A DNA stretch of 64,000 nucleotides, taken from Leucaena leucocephala. Its lineage: Eukaryota > Streptophyta > Magnoliopsida > Fabales > Fabaceae. Below, one piece after another: positions 46,861 through 58,245 of this stretch. How positions within the stretch are numbered: position 1 is the first letter of the stretch; each line of letters begins with the position of its first letter. The position numbers and the translations under genes are program-made. The DNA is taken from NCBI GenBank assembly GCA_037074615.1, contig CM073547.1, positions 15,530,501 through 15,594,500 on the forward strand. Direction: 5' to 3'. The notes beneath the pieces were generated by a model. That model was not told where the DNA came from, did not search any database, and saw nothing but the letters and a program-made list of their open reading frames with translations.

Positions 46861-49639
46861 GTGTGTACGAGCGCTTGTGTGGAGGGCTTTTTAGGTTGGT
46901 TGTTGAGTCTTGTCCGCTATTCTCTTGGAACTAACTTTACTCCCGGAGAGATGTATCCTATTTAGAAAGTCTCTACCCTAATTAGTCAGTTATTTTGATA
47001 CATGTTAATATGATCTAAAAAGAGCACTAGATACCGGGTAGAGGAAAGCGTTAAGAGAAAACTTCACTCCACTTATATTCTATCAATTAGTATACTTTTT
47101 ATATGTTAATGACCACATTATGGCGGAGATTTACGAAGCTAAGAAGAAAAGGAAAGGAAAAGATTAATTGATTTTTGACCGATGCATTATCAATATATAT
47201 ATTTTTTTAAATGTGAAAACTAATTGAGGAGTTAATTTTTCACCTTAAAATCCCAATCTATTTTTCCTCATATGTATATTATTTCTTTCCAAACTATTCT
47301 TATTGTCATATTACTTAGAAAAGTTAGATTTATATATTTTATATAAAAGGAGAGGTATTTTATTAAAAATAATCAATTTAAATATTTTTTTATCACTTAA
47401 CTAACTTATATTATGATTGAATGAAATATTTAAGAGCTTTCATTTAAGATTTTTTCTCAGACAATACTGCAGGATATTTTTCTTATGTTGTGTTTCTGTC
47501 AAAATTATAAATTTAAATTTACTTGTAGGACCACAATTAATTCTTACAATTATTGACTATAACAACCTCAAAAGTCGCAAAATATAACTTCCTCTATTCA
47601 TCCAACTAACAGATATCTAAAGTTTAGGAAATTCTTGAAAATGTCCCAAAAAAGGCGAGGTTTTTTAAAATTTTAAGATATTTAACTTTCTTTAACAAAT
47701 TTTATTAGTATATGTAAAATAGTTAAAATTAAAGTGAATTACATTTTGGGATAGAGACGTGAAGTAGTAGATAATATTAATATGTATCTGTTTAGTTCCC
47801 CAATTGTTAACATCGTTAATTTAATTAACTGAAATTGTTCACACGTGTTGACAAAACATTTTGATATTTTAATCCAATAGTCTTTATGTTAAAAATTAAA
47901 CTAATCCAATCTGATCATGCCTTTGTTCCAAAGGAACTAAGAAAGATGAAGTATAATGCCAATTGTCTTCTCTTCCAGTTCGACAAAGAGATAGACCACA
48001 AAGTAAACAATAACAAAGAAAAAAGTATTTCGAAATAGAAAGAAAACGAAAATTTACCCATAGATTTTACTGTAAATATGAAAGTTTGACTTAATTTTTT
48101 CTGTGACTTCTTTATACTTAATTTTCTTACTCCATATCTATGGGTAATTTTACCAAAAAATAATATATAATATACAAGTGTTTTTCAGACTAATGTTGTT
48201 TGGTTGTTTGAAGTGAGTAATTAGAGCTTTTGATGCCAAAAGCACTTAGCAAAGTCACTTCTGAATTGTCAGCACCTCCATTAGGTTTCATTTTCAACAT
48301 ATATGGAATGATTATTTTTTTAATTTACACATTTAAAATTTAAAATTAATGAATAAACTAATCATCATAGGGAGTTAGTTATTAATATATGCCAGTTTTT
48401 AAAATTCTGCTAGCATTTTAAATTGCATTGTCGGCACTTTTTATTAATAGGTTAATGATGTTAAAGTTTGAGGACTAAATATATATTTAATAAAATTAAA
48501 GAATCAAATTAAAACATTATATCAAGTTGGAGAATAGTATAAAAAAAAGTTAGAGAACGATTTTCTTTTTTTGAGTTGGCAAAGCTTAACGTTTGGAGCT
48601 GAACATCGAATTCATGAGTTCTGCCATACAAAGTAGTCCAGTGCCACTAAGCCACGAGGACCAAACTTTTTATAGTTGGAGTGTAATATGCTACGTAATA
48701 CATTTCAGTGATGAACTCCCTTATCTTTAGTTTAGATGGGAAAACGCTTAGAAAGAAAGAATATTAGGAGGAAAAACTACTAAAAATAGAATGAGTAACT
48801 TTTGTTTACCATTTCTAGAAGTATTTTATAGTATTCTCTTCCTTATTTCTCTCTCTCTCCGAACCAAGCCTTAGGAGCTACTTGGTATGAGGGATTTAGA
48901 AAGAGAAAGAGTGAAATGAAAAATTTTCTGGGTTGAGTTTATAAAAATTGACTTGGGGTTATAAAATTTTAACAAAGACAATATGTAAGATAAAAGGGTA
49001 AAAAAAGTTAATTAAAAGCTTTTAATCCTAATTCTCTAATTTTTAAAATCCAATTTATAAAAGTTTGGGAAATCCAAAAAAATATCACTTAATTTCAAAT
49101 TCTCAAATCAGGAATTCTACACAAATGTGTTGTTATTTGCTTTACAAGAAAAGTCAATAGCTTATAAAATGTAGTAAACAAACTGATTTAAAATTTTAAA
49201 ATTAAAGTGGTATTTTTTTTGGATTTCCCTAAAAGTTTTCACTACCCTCCCATCTAAACAACCCAATTAATGTTAACATACTATAAGATTAGTGAGGATA
49301 ACTAATCCCTCTAGTCCTAATTATAAAAGTCAAATAGGAAGTTTGATTTGATCTTAATTATAATATCTCAAACCACTTTATCTTCTAAAATTATAATTTT
49401 TCTCCTAAAGTATCCCCATATGTATATTAAGGGAGTTTCTATCAATAATAGTTCAAAGTACACATGATTAGATAGGGTATTTTAGGAAAATCAACAAATA
49501 ATCATTAGAAATAACTAACTTCTTTAATCCACCCAAATTAGTTAAGTAGATCTTATATTAAAGATTATGAGTAGAGAAGTAAAGGTGCATGGAGTAGTAA
49601 AATTTGAGCAAAAACTAGCAAAACAAATCAAATAAAACT
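46859..49639. other. Intergenic AT-rich DNA
   Basis: No gene recognised over about 2.8 kb. Only a SINE-like segment near 48600 stands out. Confidence 0.5.
48560..48665 (-). mobile_element. tRNA-derived SINE-like segment
   Basis: On the minus strand TGGCTTAGTGG (48654-48644) is a perfect fit to the polymerase III A box. GAATTCGATGTTC (near 48612-48600) resembles a B box, with about 32 bp between them. A pyrimidine/T-rich stretch follows to the left. It is not a tRNA gene, as no cloverleaf can be built. Confidence 0.4.
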
Positions 49640-49960
49640 AAACCGGTCCCATATACACTGGTGTAAAATTTGCTTTTTAAAGTCCCATTTTTAAACTGGT
49701 CCTTGCGAAAACAGTTTAAAAAAATGACTGGTGGCATTTTTGTAAATAAGATAAAATATTTATATCGGATGTACACGTAACTAGTGTAAAAGATAATTAC
49801 TAAATCGGATACTAATATCAATATGTGTAGATTAGCTACGTCATTTTCTGACTCTTCAGTTTCTTATTTTAAAACAAACGACTGGTGGCATTTTGTAAGT
49901 AAGGTGAAATATTTATATTGGATTTACAATGAACTAGTGTTAAATATACTTTCTATTATG
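49640..49960. repeat. Subterminal CACTA repeats with a ~165 bp tandem duplication
   Basis: The segment ACTGGTGGCATTTT...AAATATTTATAT.GGAT.TACA...ACTAGTGT occurs twice (49728 and 49880 onward), with ACTGGTGTAAAA motifs. Typical of CACTA subterminal regions. Confidence 0.6.
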
Positions 49961-50121
49961 ACTTTTCAGTTTCTTATCTATGCTTTCCCGCTTCTTTTCT
50001 CTGTACCTTCTTAGACCTTTCATATCAATTCTTTGGTTCCCAACATTTGTACTCATTATGATAGAAGGCCAATTGTATTCTTTGATATTCTTTTCTGAAA
50101 CCATTCTTATTTCTCAACTAT

Positions 50122-50466
50122 ATGTATACTATTCCTATGATCAGTACTTTTCATTTCATCAATTTATCTCTATTTAATTTTATTTTCTTCTATCTAAATG
50201 TTCCAATGATTTCTTCCTCACGCACACCTCTTTCTCCGCCACACAAAAGAAACAGAGATAATTTTGAAGATAAATATCCTGACCCTCACCCTGTAGTTCT
50301 TTCTCTTCCTCCCCTGGTTGTCACTCTGATGGAGCGCCTTGAGGAACTCATCATGCACTTAAATGCCCTGGACAACTCAGTAGAAGAACTGTCTCAGAAA
50401 GTTAATAGACTGAAAGACAGTTTTAGAACTTTCCACTTAGAAGTTCGTTGCCATCAAATAGAATAA
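50122..50466 (+). CDS. Small hypothetical protein with predicted coiled coil
   Basis: A 114-codon frame, unrecognised. From the second ATG (50203) the protein would be 87 residues, with a hydrophilic Pro/Arg-rich start (SPPHKRNRDNFEDKYPD). Then comes a helix-favouring heptad stretch from about residue 70 of the long form (LMERLEELIMHLNALDNSVE, then LSQKVNRLKD), suited to a coiled coil. The upstream part is hydrophobic and AT-rich, so the inner start is likelier. It sits between subterminal repeats of CACTA-2, left of the transposase remnant. It could be an accessory CACTA protein, a captured fragment or chance. I assign no function. Confidence 0.35.
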   Translation: MYTIPMISTFHFINLSLFNFIFFYLNVPMISSSRTPLSPPHKRNRDNFEDKYPDPHPVVLSLPPLVVTLMERLEELIMHLNALDNSVEELSQKVNRLKDSFRTFHLEVRCHQIE

Positions 50467-50938
50467 TAACTTGTATAATCTTGTTGATCCTACTAACTCT
50501 GATGAATCCCATACCTCTGAGTCTTATGAGGAGTGAAAGCCTGCAACCTTTATCTGCCCCTTTTATTTTATTTTTTTGTACTTAATGACGAAAAGAGACA
50601 ATATATTATATATTCTGATAGATATTGTTTTAGAAATTTTATACTTTTGATGAAAAGTTATTAGTAAAGTTAAATGAATGGAGTTTCTTGTTCTGATGAC
50701 ATGGTGTTCTTTTATTGTTAAAAAACAAAAAAATACAAAAGATTTAAACCGGGCATGTTAATGTCAGGTGTAAAATATAGTGTCTGGTTTATAAAAAGTT
50801 ATTTCTACACCAATCTTCCATTTCATCCGGTGTAGATTTGTGCAATTTATAATATTTTACATCGGTGTAAAAAGTGACCGGTATAGAATATGTCAGGTTA
50901 AAAAAAGTTATTTTTACACCTATGCTACATTTTATCTG

Positions 50939-51740
50939 GTGTAGATTTGCTATACACTTTATTGATGTCATGCATGTGGAGAAAAATGTGTGTGACAACA
51001 TTGTTGGAATACTTCTCAACCTACATGGTATTTCCAAAGATGCTTTAAAGACAAGACTAGATTTGCAAAAAATGGGAATATGTAAGGATTTACTTCCAAA
51101 GCTAGATGGTGAGGGGGAGGGGAGTTATTGTGTTTAAAAGATTAATATTTTGTCCAAAGATAAGAGAATAAGTATCTGTGAATGTTTGCAAGGAATCAAA
51201 GTTCCCTCTAGGTACTCATCTAATCTTAAGAAGATTGTGTCGATGAAAGATTTGAAATTAGTAGGCCAAAAGTCTCATGATTATCATGTCTTGATGCAAC
51301 AATTACTCCCAGTAGCTGTTCGAGGAATCCTTCAAAATGATTTGAGATACATTGTAATCCGACTTTGCTTCTTCTTCAATGCTATATGTGGCAAAGTCTC
51401 TGAGACTGAAAGGTTGAATGAATTGGAGCACGAGGGTTATGTTATTTTGTGCCAACTTGAAAAATTATTTCTTCCAGGTTTTTTGACATTATTGTACCCC
51501 TCATCATTCATCTAGTATGAGAGATAAAACTATGTAGCCCTGTATACTTACAGATGGATATACCCATTTGAAAGATACATAAAAAACCTTAAAGGGTATA
51601 TGAAGAATCCAAATGGGCTCGAGGCATCCATTGTTGAAAATATGTTTTTGAAGAAGCTATGGATTTTTGTCAACACTACCTATCTAAACTAAGACTTACC
51701 AGTCTTGCTAAACCCCATGCCAAATAGGGGGTCAATGCGA
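50939..51740 (+). pseudogene. CACTA TNP2 transposase remnant, DUF4218 part
   Basis: Pieces match the second half of plant CACTA TNP2: HFIDVMHVEKNVCDNIVGIL, then KDALKTRLDLQKMGICKDLLP in 50874-51137. 51150-51515 gives SKDKRISICECLQGIKVPS, SSNLKKIVSMKDLKLVGQKS, HDYHVLMQQLLPVAVRGIL and LCFFFNAICGKVSE. A later frame has EEAMDFCQHYLSKL. The N-terminal Transposase_21 core is missing; GGTGTAGATTTGC subterminal sequence runs straight into the coding part near 50950. Frameshifts and stops at 51137 and 51513 confirm decay. Confidence 0.85.
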
Positions 51741-51795
51741 AATGTCGGTGAAGAGTGTTGATCGTAATGAATTATAGCAAATACACTTACACATA

Positions 51796-52467
51796 TTGAA
51801 TAGCATTGATGAAGTTCAAGACTATATAGTTGTTTATAAAGAGTTTGTCCAGAAACAAAATAATAATATGACAGAGCAAAAGCTGATTAGAGAACACAAA
51901 AAATCTTTTACATATTGGTTTAAACAGAAGGTTGAAAATGATGATTGTGTACCTGATTTAGTTAGATGGTTGGCATATGGTCCTGAATTTAATGTGATAT
52001 GTTGGAATTCATTTGATATCAATAGGTATTCCTTTTATACGAAGTCCCTAGATGATAAAAGAGGCGTGCAAAATAATGGTGTTATGTTAATGGCTAAAGC
52101 TATGCACTTCTCTAATTCAAAAGACAACAAGCCTAAATTGGTAGTCATCCCTTATTATAGCGTTGTTGAAGAGCTTTGGGAGCTAGACTACACCAAATTC
52201 ACAGTTCCCGTGTTAAAATGCAAATCGACTAATGTAAACAACAGTGTTATGGTGGATTGGTTAGGACTTATTCTAGTTGATTTGAATAGTATAAGTTTTA
52301 GGAATGAGCCTTTCATTATGGTAGACCAAGCAAAGCAAGTGTTCTATATCACTGATTTGGCAAATAAAAGATGGTATGTCGCTCTTAAAGGAAAAAGGGT
52401 TATTGACGATGATGATTCAATTTATGAGACTCCTTCTTTTTTCAGTAGGTTTACCAAAATTGAATGA
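51796..52467 (+). CDS. DUF4216-containing CACTA protein fragment (open frame)
   Basis: The best preserved transposon frame here, 223 codons. It starts with LNSIDEVQDYIVVYKEF-type sequence that in the family follows the HxYIL block of TNP2, so the ATG lies inside the ancestral protein. Residues about 75-190 hold the DUF4216 pattern: GVQNNGVML, YYSVVEELWELDYTKFTVPV, NEPFIMVDQAKQVFYITD and RWYVALKGKR. The role of DUF4216 is unknown beyond its link with CACTA transposases. It ends at a stop 176 bp before the first solo LTR. Probably not a working protein since the rest of the transposase is broken. Confidence 0.7.
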   Translation: MNSIDEVQDYIVVYKEFVQKQNNNMTEQKLIREHKKSFTYWFKQKVENDDCVPDLVRWLAYGPEFNVICWNSFDINRYSFYTKSLDDKRGVQNNGVMLMAKAMHFSNSKDNKPKLVVIPYYSVVEELWELDYTKFTVPVLKCKSTNVNNSVMVDWLGLILVDLNSISFRNEPFIMVDQAKQVFYITDLANKRWYVALKGKRVIDDDDSIYETPSFFSRFTKIE

Positions 52468-52643
52468 GAAATAAGTGTATTCTGATTGATTTGTATAGGA
52501 TTGCATATATTATTTTGGTGTAATAATAGCACAAGTATATTGTTCTGATTGCATATATTGTTTTGTTATAACCTATAAGTGATGAGTTAATAAAATGGTT
52601 GGTTTGAAAAAATAACTCCAATATTTAAATTGGTCGTACATGT

Positions 52644-54588
52644 TGTTGGAAAATGTGCCCTAGGGGCCAATCATTGTCTTATGAACATTATTGATTTATG
52701 AATTTATTAATTGTGTTATCATATTATTTGCATGTTTATTGTGATGACCATCCTTGGATAATTCATGATCTTATCCTAAATGTCCCTGGTCGGTCATCTA
52801 TGTGGGACCAGAGATGAAATAAGGCCAGTATAACTTTGAAGATGTATAGAGATATAAATCAAAGTCATAGACACATGTAAGAGTACAAGGTATTGGATCG
52901 ACTCGCTATGAGAGAGCTGCATGGGTTATGTCATAAGCTTCTCTCATATACAAACCATGTCACTATGCCCTTTGACCTGAGATCATCATGGATTCTTACA
53001 TGACAAACGCTCAGCTTTGACCTAGTCAAAAGTCACTTTTGACCGAGTGATCATAAAGACTATGTTCGGGCTTAGTGTTTTTTCATGCGGAGGAATGTGA
53101 ATGGTCAAGATGGAATTTGTCCCTCACATTTGTAGAGATATATTACTGGGCCCCTCGATGAGTGAGTATGAGAAATGTATGGTCATACTGTAATAGAAAG
53201 GTAGTTCTATTTCTATAGTCAGACTACTCAGGGATCGAGAAAGTAACGGTTAGGAATAGGAGAATGACATTATCCATGCCTCATCCATGACCAAAATATC
53301 GCGTGACACAAGGGACATGATATGGTTGTATAAAAGGTTACATCATTTATCGATCCTCATATGATTTGGGTAGTCATTATGTCTTGCTAGAGACCGCTTG
53401 CGACTTGTAAGCCAGTATAGCAAATGGCCCACTGCCAACTTCATATGGGCCTACAGGGTCGCACACAAAATAGCCCAACACGAGCTATGATGTCCATATT
53501 CATTGAATCTAAGACATGACATATTCAATGAATGATCCAGGGTGGATGTATATATTTATTTATATTTATATTTGTATATATATAAATCCGTATAGATATT
53601 AAATATAAGAGATATATGAGATTTAATTTATAAGGATAAATTAAATCTCTATCACGTTTGAATTTGAAATTCAAATTGATAGGATATCTCATATAAGAGA
53701 TATATGAGATTTAATTTATAAGGATAAATTAAATCTCTATCACGTTTGAATTTGAAATTCAAATTGATAGGATATCTCATATAAGAGATATATGAGATTT
53801 AATTTATAAGGATAAATTAAATCTCTATCACATTTGAATTTAAAATTTAAATTGATAGGATATCTCATATAAGATATATTTATAATATTTAATTTATAAG
53901 GATAAATTAAATCCCTATCATGTTTGAATTTGAAATTCAAATTGATATGATATCTCAAATTTGATTTATGAGAATAAATTAAATATAGTTTAGTCTTATC
54001 TTTATTTAAAGTTAAATAAATAGGTAATTAAATCTGTAGGATGGATTTAATATTATTTATTTAATTAGTTTCTTATAAAATTATACAATATATGATATTG
54101 TATTAATTTCAAAATTAATATAAGATTAACTCCAAAATCCAATTCGGTAGAGAGAGAAACGCATAGCAACCTATATATCTAATTTTAGGAGCTGCGTTTT
54201 AGTGACACACATAGAACACAGAAAGGCTGAAGGGGAATCTGCAAAAGGTTTGCAGATAAGAAACTGTCGAAATAGAGACGGACAGGACAAATTCTTGAGA
54301 AAGCCCTAGAGGGACAAGAGACGCTAGCACGTCGTTCGTGGTTGGAACGCTATTTGTGTGGATACCAGTAGAGGAAGCTGACCTGAGTCGTCGATTTCTT
54401 GTGATTGGAAAGGGAGCACAAGCCACGGAGAGAAGCTGTAAATATCGTGACCAGAAGCTATGGAAGTCGCTGAGGAACACTGAGGGTAATGCTTCTTCCC
54501 ACTTGACTTAAACACATACGGTAGATCCTGGCAAGGAATGGAAAAATTTTTAAATTAATTTCTGCTCCGTGTCTTCCAATTCCTAACA
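52644..54588 (+). mobile_element. Solo LTR 1, family C (1,945 bp), perfect TSD
   Basis: It starts TGTTGGAAAATGTGCCCTAG and ends CCAATTCCTAACA, flanked by CATGT at 52639-52643 and 54589-54593. No internal retrotransposon sequence. It contains a roughly 90 bp tandem repeat at 53600-53960. Inserted in CACTA-2 after the DUF4216 frame. Confidence 0.92.
53600..53960. repeat. ~90 bp tandem repeat in solo LTR 1, about four units
   Basis: Each unit has GAGATTTAATTTATAAGGAT, AAATTAAATCTCTATCACG and the palindromic TTTGAATTTGAAATTCAAAT. Four units can be followed, the last diverged. The partner LTR at 56290-56570 has about three. Confidence 0.85.
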
Positions 54589-54593
54589 CATGT

Positions 54594-54870
54594 TATGTGG
54601 TGAAAAAAGTGATCTGAAAAATTTAAGGTCACCGTTTTTACACTGCATTTATATGTTATCTGGTGTAAAAAGTGATATAAAAAATTTAAGGTCATATTTT
54701 TTACACCGGATCTAAATGTTATTTGATGTAAAAAGTGATATGAAAAATTTAAGGTCACATTTTCTACACTAGATTTATATGTTATCCGATATAGAAAGTT
54801 TTATGAAATTCAAAATATGATTTTTACCTTGGATTTAAATGTTAACCAGTGTAAAAAGTCTTACAAAAAA
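54594..54870. repeat. ~65 bp tandem subterminal-like repeat
   Basis: Four diverged units with GTGTAAAAAGTGATATGAAAA and TTTAAGGTCA, then TTACACCGGAT..AAATGTTA. They share the GGTGTAAA motif with the ends of CACTA-2. TTTAGTG near 54890 could be an internal CACTA-type terminus. Confidence 0.65.
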
Positions 54871-55190
54871 TACTTTTTTGAAGCCCACCTTTAGTGCGTC
54901 ACTTCATTTCTTATTTCTCAGGTTTTATTCAGTCTTATTTCTTATGTTGTCTATCATTACTTCACTCATTGTTCTCTGTGGTTTTCGTTAGGCTTCGCTA
55001 TGCTTAGTCGTTCTTCTCTATTCTTGCTCTCGTTGTGCTTTGTCGTTTACGTGTTCTCGACACTTATTTTCTCATGTATGTGCTTCGTGGTTTATGTGTT
55101 CATTTAATCTAGTTTTGTGTATTTTAATGGAAGGCAAAAGGTTTAAGTCTGTTTACTATGTTTAATTTTTTTATTGCGTATATAGGAATA

Positions 55191-58100
55191 TGGGAGGTAG
55201 TGGTAATCAAAATGAGGCTACCGATACTCCAAGTGATTCTAACCAAACGAGGGGCAGAAGTACGACACGATTGAAATACATTTCGAAAGACAGGAAGGAA
55301 GGGAAATTATTATTGATTGAGTTTGACATACGTTAGTGTTGGAAAATGTGCCCTAGGGATCAATCATTGTCTTATGAACATTATTGATTTATGAATTTAT
55401 TAATTGTGTTATCATATTATTTGCATGTTTATTGTGATGTCCATCCTTGGATAATTCATGATCTTATCCTAAATGTCCCTGGTCGGTCATCTATGTGGGA
55501 GCAGAGATGAAATAAGGCCAGTATGACTTTGAAGATGTATAGAGATATAAATCAAAGTCATAGGCATATGTAAGAGTACAAGGTGTTGGATCGACCTACT
55601 ATAAGAGAGCTGCATGGGTTACGTCATAAGATTCTCTCATATACAAACCATGTCACTATGTCCTTTGACCTGAGATCATCATGGATTCTTACATGACAAA
55701 CGCTCAGCTTTGACCTAGTCAAAAGTCACTTTTGACCGAGTGATCATAAAGACTATGTTCGGGCTTAGTGTTTTTTCATGCAGAGGAATGTGAATGGTCA
55801 AGATGGAATTTGTCCCTCACATTTGTAGAGATATATTACTAGACCCCTCGATGAGTGAGTATGAGAAATGTATGGTCATACTGTAATAGAAAGGTAGTTC
55901 CATTTCTATAGTCAGACTACTCAGGGATCGAGAAAGTAACGGTCAGGAATAGGAGGATGACATTATCCATGCCTCATCCATGACCAAAATATCGCGTGAC
56001 AGAAGGGACATGATATGGTTGTATAAAAGGTTACATCGTTTATCGATCCTCATATGATTTTGGTAGTCGTTATGTCTTGCTAGAGACTGCTTGCGACTTG
56101 TAGGCCAGTATAGCAAATGGCCCACTGCCAACTTCATATGGGCCTACAGGGTCACACACAAAATAGCCCAACACGAGCTATGATGTCCAGATTCATTGAA
56201 TCTAAGACATGTCCAGATTCAATGAATGATCCAAGGTTGATGTATATATTTATTTATATTTATATTTGTATATATATATAAATTCGTATATATACATTAT
56301 ATATAAGGGATATATAGGATGTAATTTATAAGGATAAATTAAATATCTATCATGTTTGAATTTGAAATTCAAATTGATAGGATATCTCATATAAGAGATA
56401 TTTACAAGATTTAATTTATAAGGATAAATTAAATCTCTATCACGTTTGAATTTGAAATTCAAATTGATAGAATATCTCATATAAGAGATATTTACAAGAT
56501 TTAATTTATAAGGATAAATTAAATCTCTATCACGTTTGAATTTGAAATTCAAATTGACATGATATCTCAAATTTGATTTATGAGAATAAATCAAATATAG
56601 TCCAGTCTTATCTTTATTTTAAATTAAATAAATAGGTTAATTAAATCTGTGGGACTGATTTAATACAAAAATTATTTATTTAATTAGTTTCTTATCAAAT
56701 TATACAATATGTGATATTGTATTAATTTCAGAATTAATATAGATTAATTCCAAAAATCCAATTCAGTTGAGAAAAATGCAGAGCATCCTATATATCTGAT
56801 TTTAGGAGCTACGTTTTTTAAAACACACATAACACAAAAGGCCGAAGGGAATCTGCAAAAAGTTTTGCAGATAAGAAACTGCTGAAGTAGAGACGGAGAG
56901 TACAAATTCTTGAGAGAGCCTTGGAGGGATAGGAGACGCTAGCACGTCGTTCGTGGTTGGAACGCTGTTCATGTGGATACCAGTAGAGGAAGCCGACCTG
57001 AGGCATCGACTTCTTGCGATCAGAAAGAGAGCATGAGCCACAGAGAGAAGCTGTGGACGTCTTCTTACGATCGGAAAGAGATCACCAGCCGCAGAGAGAA
57101 ACTGTGAAAGTCGCTGAGAAACACTGAGGGTAATGCTCCCTCCCACTTGACTTAAACATATATGGTAGATCCTGGCAAGGAATGGAAAAATTTTGAAATT
57201 AATTTCCACTGCGTGTCTTCCAATTCCTAATAGTTAGAACCTAATTGATGAAGACAGGACCAAGTACATGAGTTATGCCAGCCTCCTAGCACACAACAAG
57301 ACTAATATCGCCATATAGACTTGGGATGCTGTTGATAATAGCGTGAAGAATGAAATTTAGGACTCTATCCGGGTATAGAAACTTACTATTGTATATTGTA
57401 TGCAGACCAATACCAGAAAATATAACTATTTATTGATAACTCTACTTTCAATGGAAATTATTGCAGCTAACTTGCGATGTTCCCAACAATGAAGTTTTAA
57501 AGAAAAAGATGTTGTCTTATTACAATGAGCGTTAGAGGGAATTCAAGACACAACTAGTTCTTCAGTATATGTATGGCCAAGACAAAGATGGTCATCATCA
57601 TCCTTCTCAATGTAGCAAGTTCAATTCATTGACGAAGCTACTTAGGAAGAATTTATTAGGCTTCATACTACGACAACAACTATGGTGGGTTGATATGTCA
57701 TGAAAAAGGAATCTTGAATTTTCCATGTTTCTTCCTTTTGTATGTATTGATTTTAACTACTTTAAGTCTTATAAGAAAAAAAACCAAAAGCCATTGAACA
57801 CGTTCTCAATAATGATTGCCCCTACACAATGTCTCAAGGGGTTACACGAAGGTTGAAAGAGACTTGTTAGGGGCTAAGAGGAAAAGGTTAGAAGAAAATA
57901 CTAAGTCTGATCCTAGTTTTACTTTTACTCCCCCATCTCCAATACGTCATGAAGATAAATGGTTGTACGCTCACCAAAAAAGAAGCGGATCATTTACAAG
58001 TGATCACAATCGTATGATTGCAGAAAAAATTGTAAGTACTACTTCTATTATTTTATTTTAGTAGACTAATTATATTAGTTCTTATATTTTCTTTTTATAT

Positions 58101-58245
58101 GTTATAGGTTGATTTTAAACAATAAGAATCCCATGGCTCCTTCAAGTCAGATGGTAGGAATGACATCTTGAATGTTGCCATAGGCAAGCAAGAGCATGGG
58201 GCTGTGTCAGAGGAGTTGGATAAGGTGTCAATATAAGAGATTATT
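55191..58245 (+). pseudogene. CACTA Transposase_24-type gene remnant, split by solo LTR 2
   Basis: It starts MGGSGNQNEATDTPSD near 55191 and runs to EFDIR at the LTR insertion. After 57237 it resumes with DEDRTKYMSYASLLAHNK and SVKNEI. Later exons have LTCDVPNNEVLKKKMLSYYN and REFKTQLVLQYMYGQDKDG (about 57470-57590), NVSRGYTKVERDLLGAKR and DKWLYAHQKRSGSFTSDH (57816-58061), and GSFKSDGRNDILNVAIGKQE (about 58137-58197). These match the Transposase_24 protein of plant CACTA elements in order. Some exons remain open; others have in-frame stops. Confidence 0.8.
55337..57232 (+). mobile_element. Solo LTR 2, family C (1,896 bp), perfect TSD
   Basis: It starts TGTTGGAAAATGTGCCCTAG and ends CCAATTCCTAATA, flanked by GTTAG at 55332-55336 and 57233-57237. 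It is the same family and orientation as solo LTR 1, with about three copies of the ~90 bp repeat (56290-56570). The different target duplications show two independent insertions. Confidence 0.92.

Noticed and set aside
48560..48665. A tRNA gene
   Set aside because: A-box and B-box-like parts are present, but no cloverleaf with acceptor stem can be formed. A SINE head fits better.
52644..57232. A single short LTR retrotransposon with two LTRs
   Set aside because: Each LTR has its own perfect target duplication and the middle is CACTA sequence without primer-binding site.
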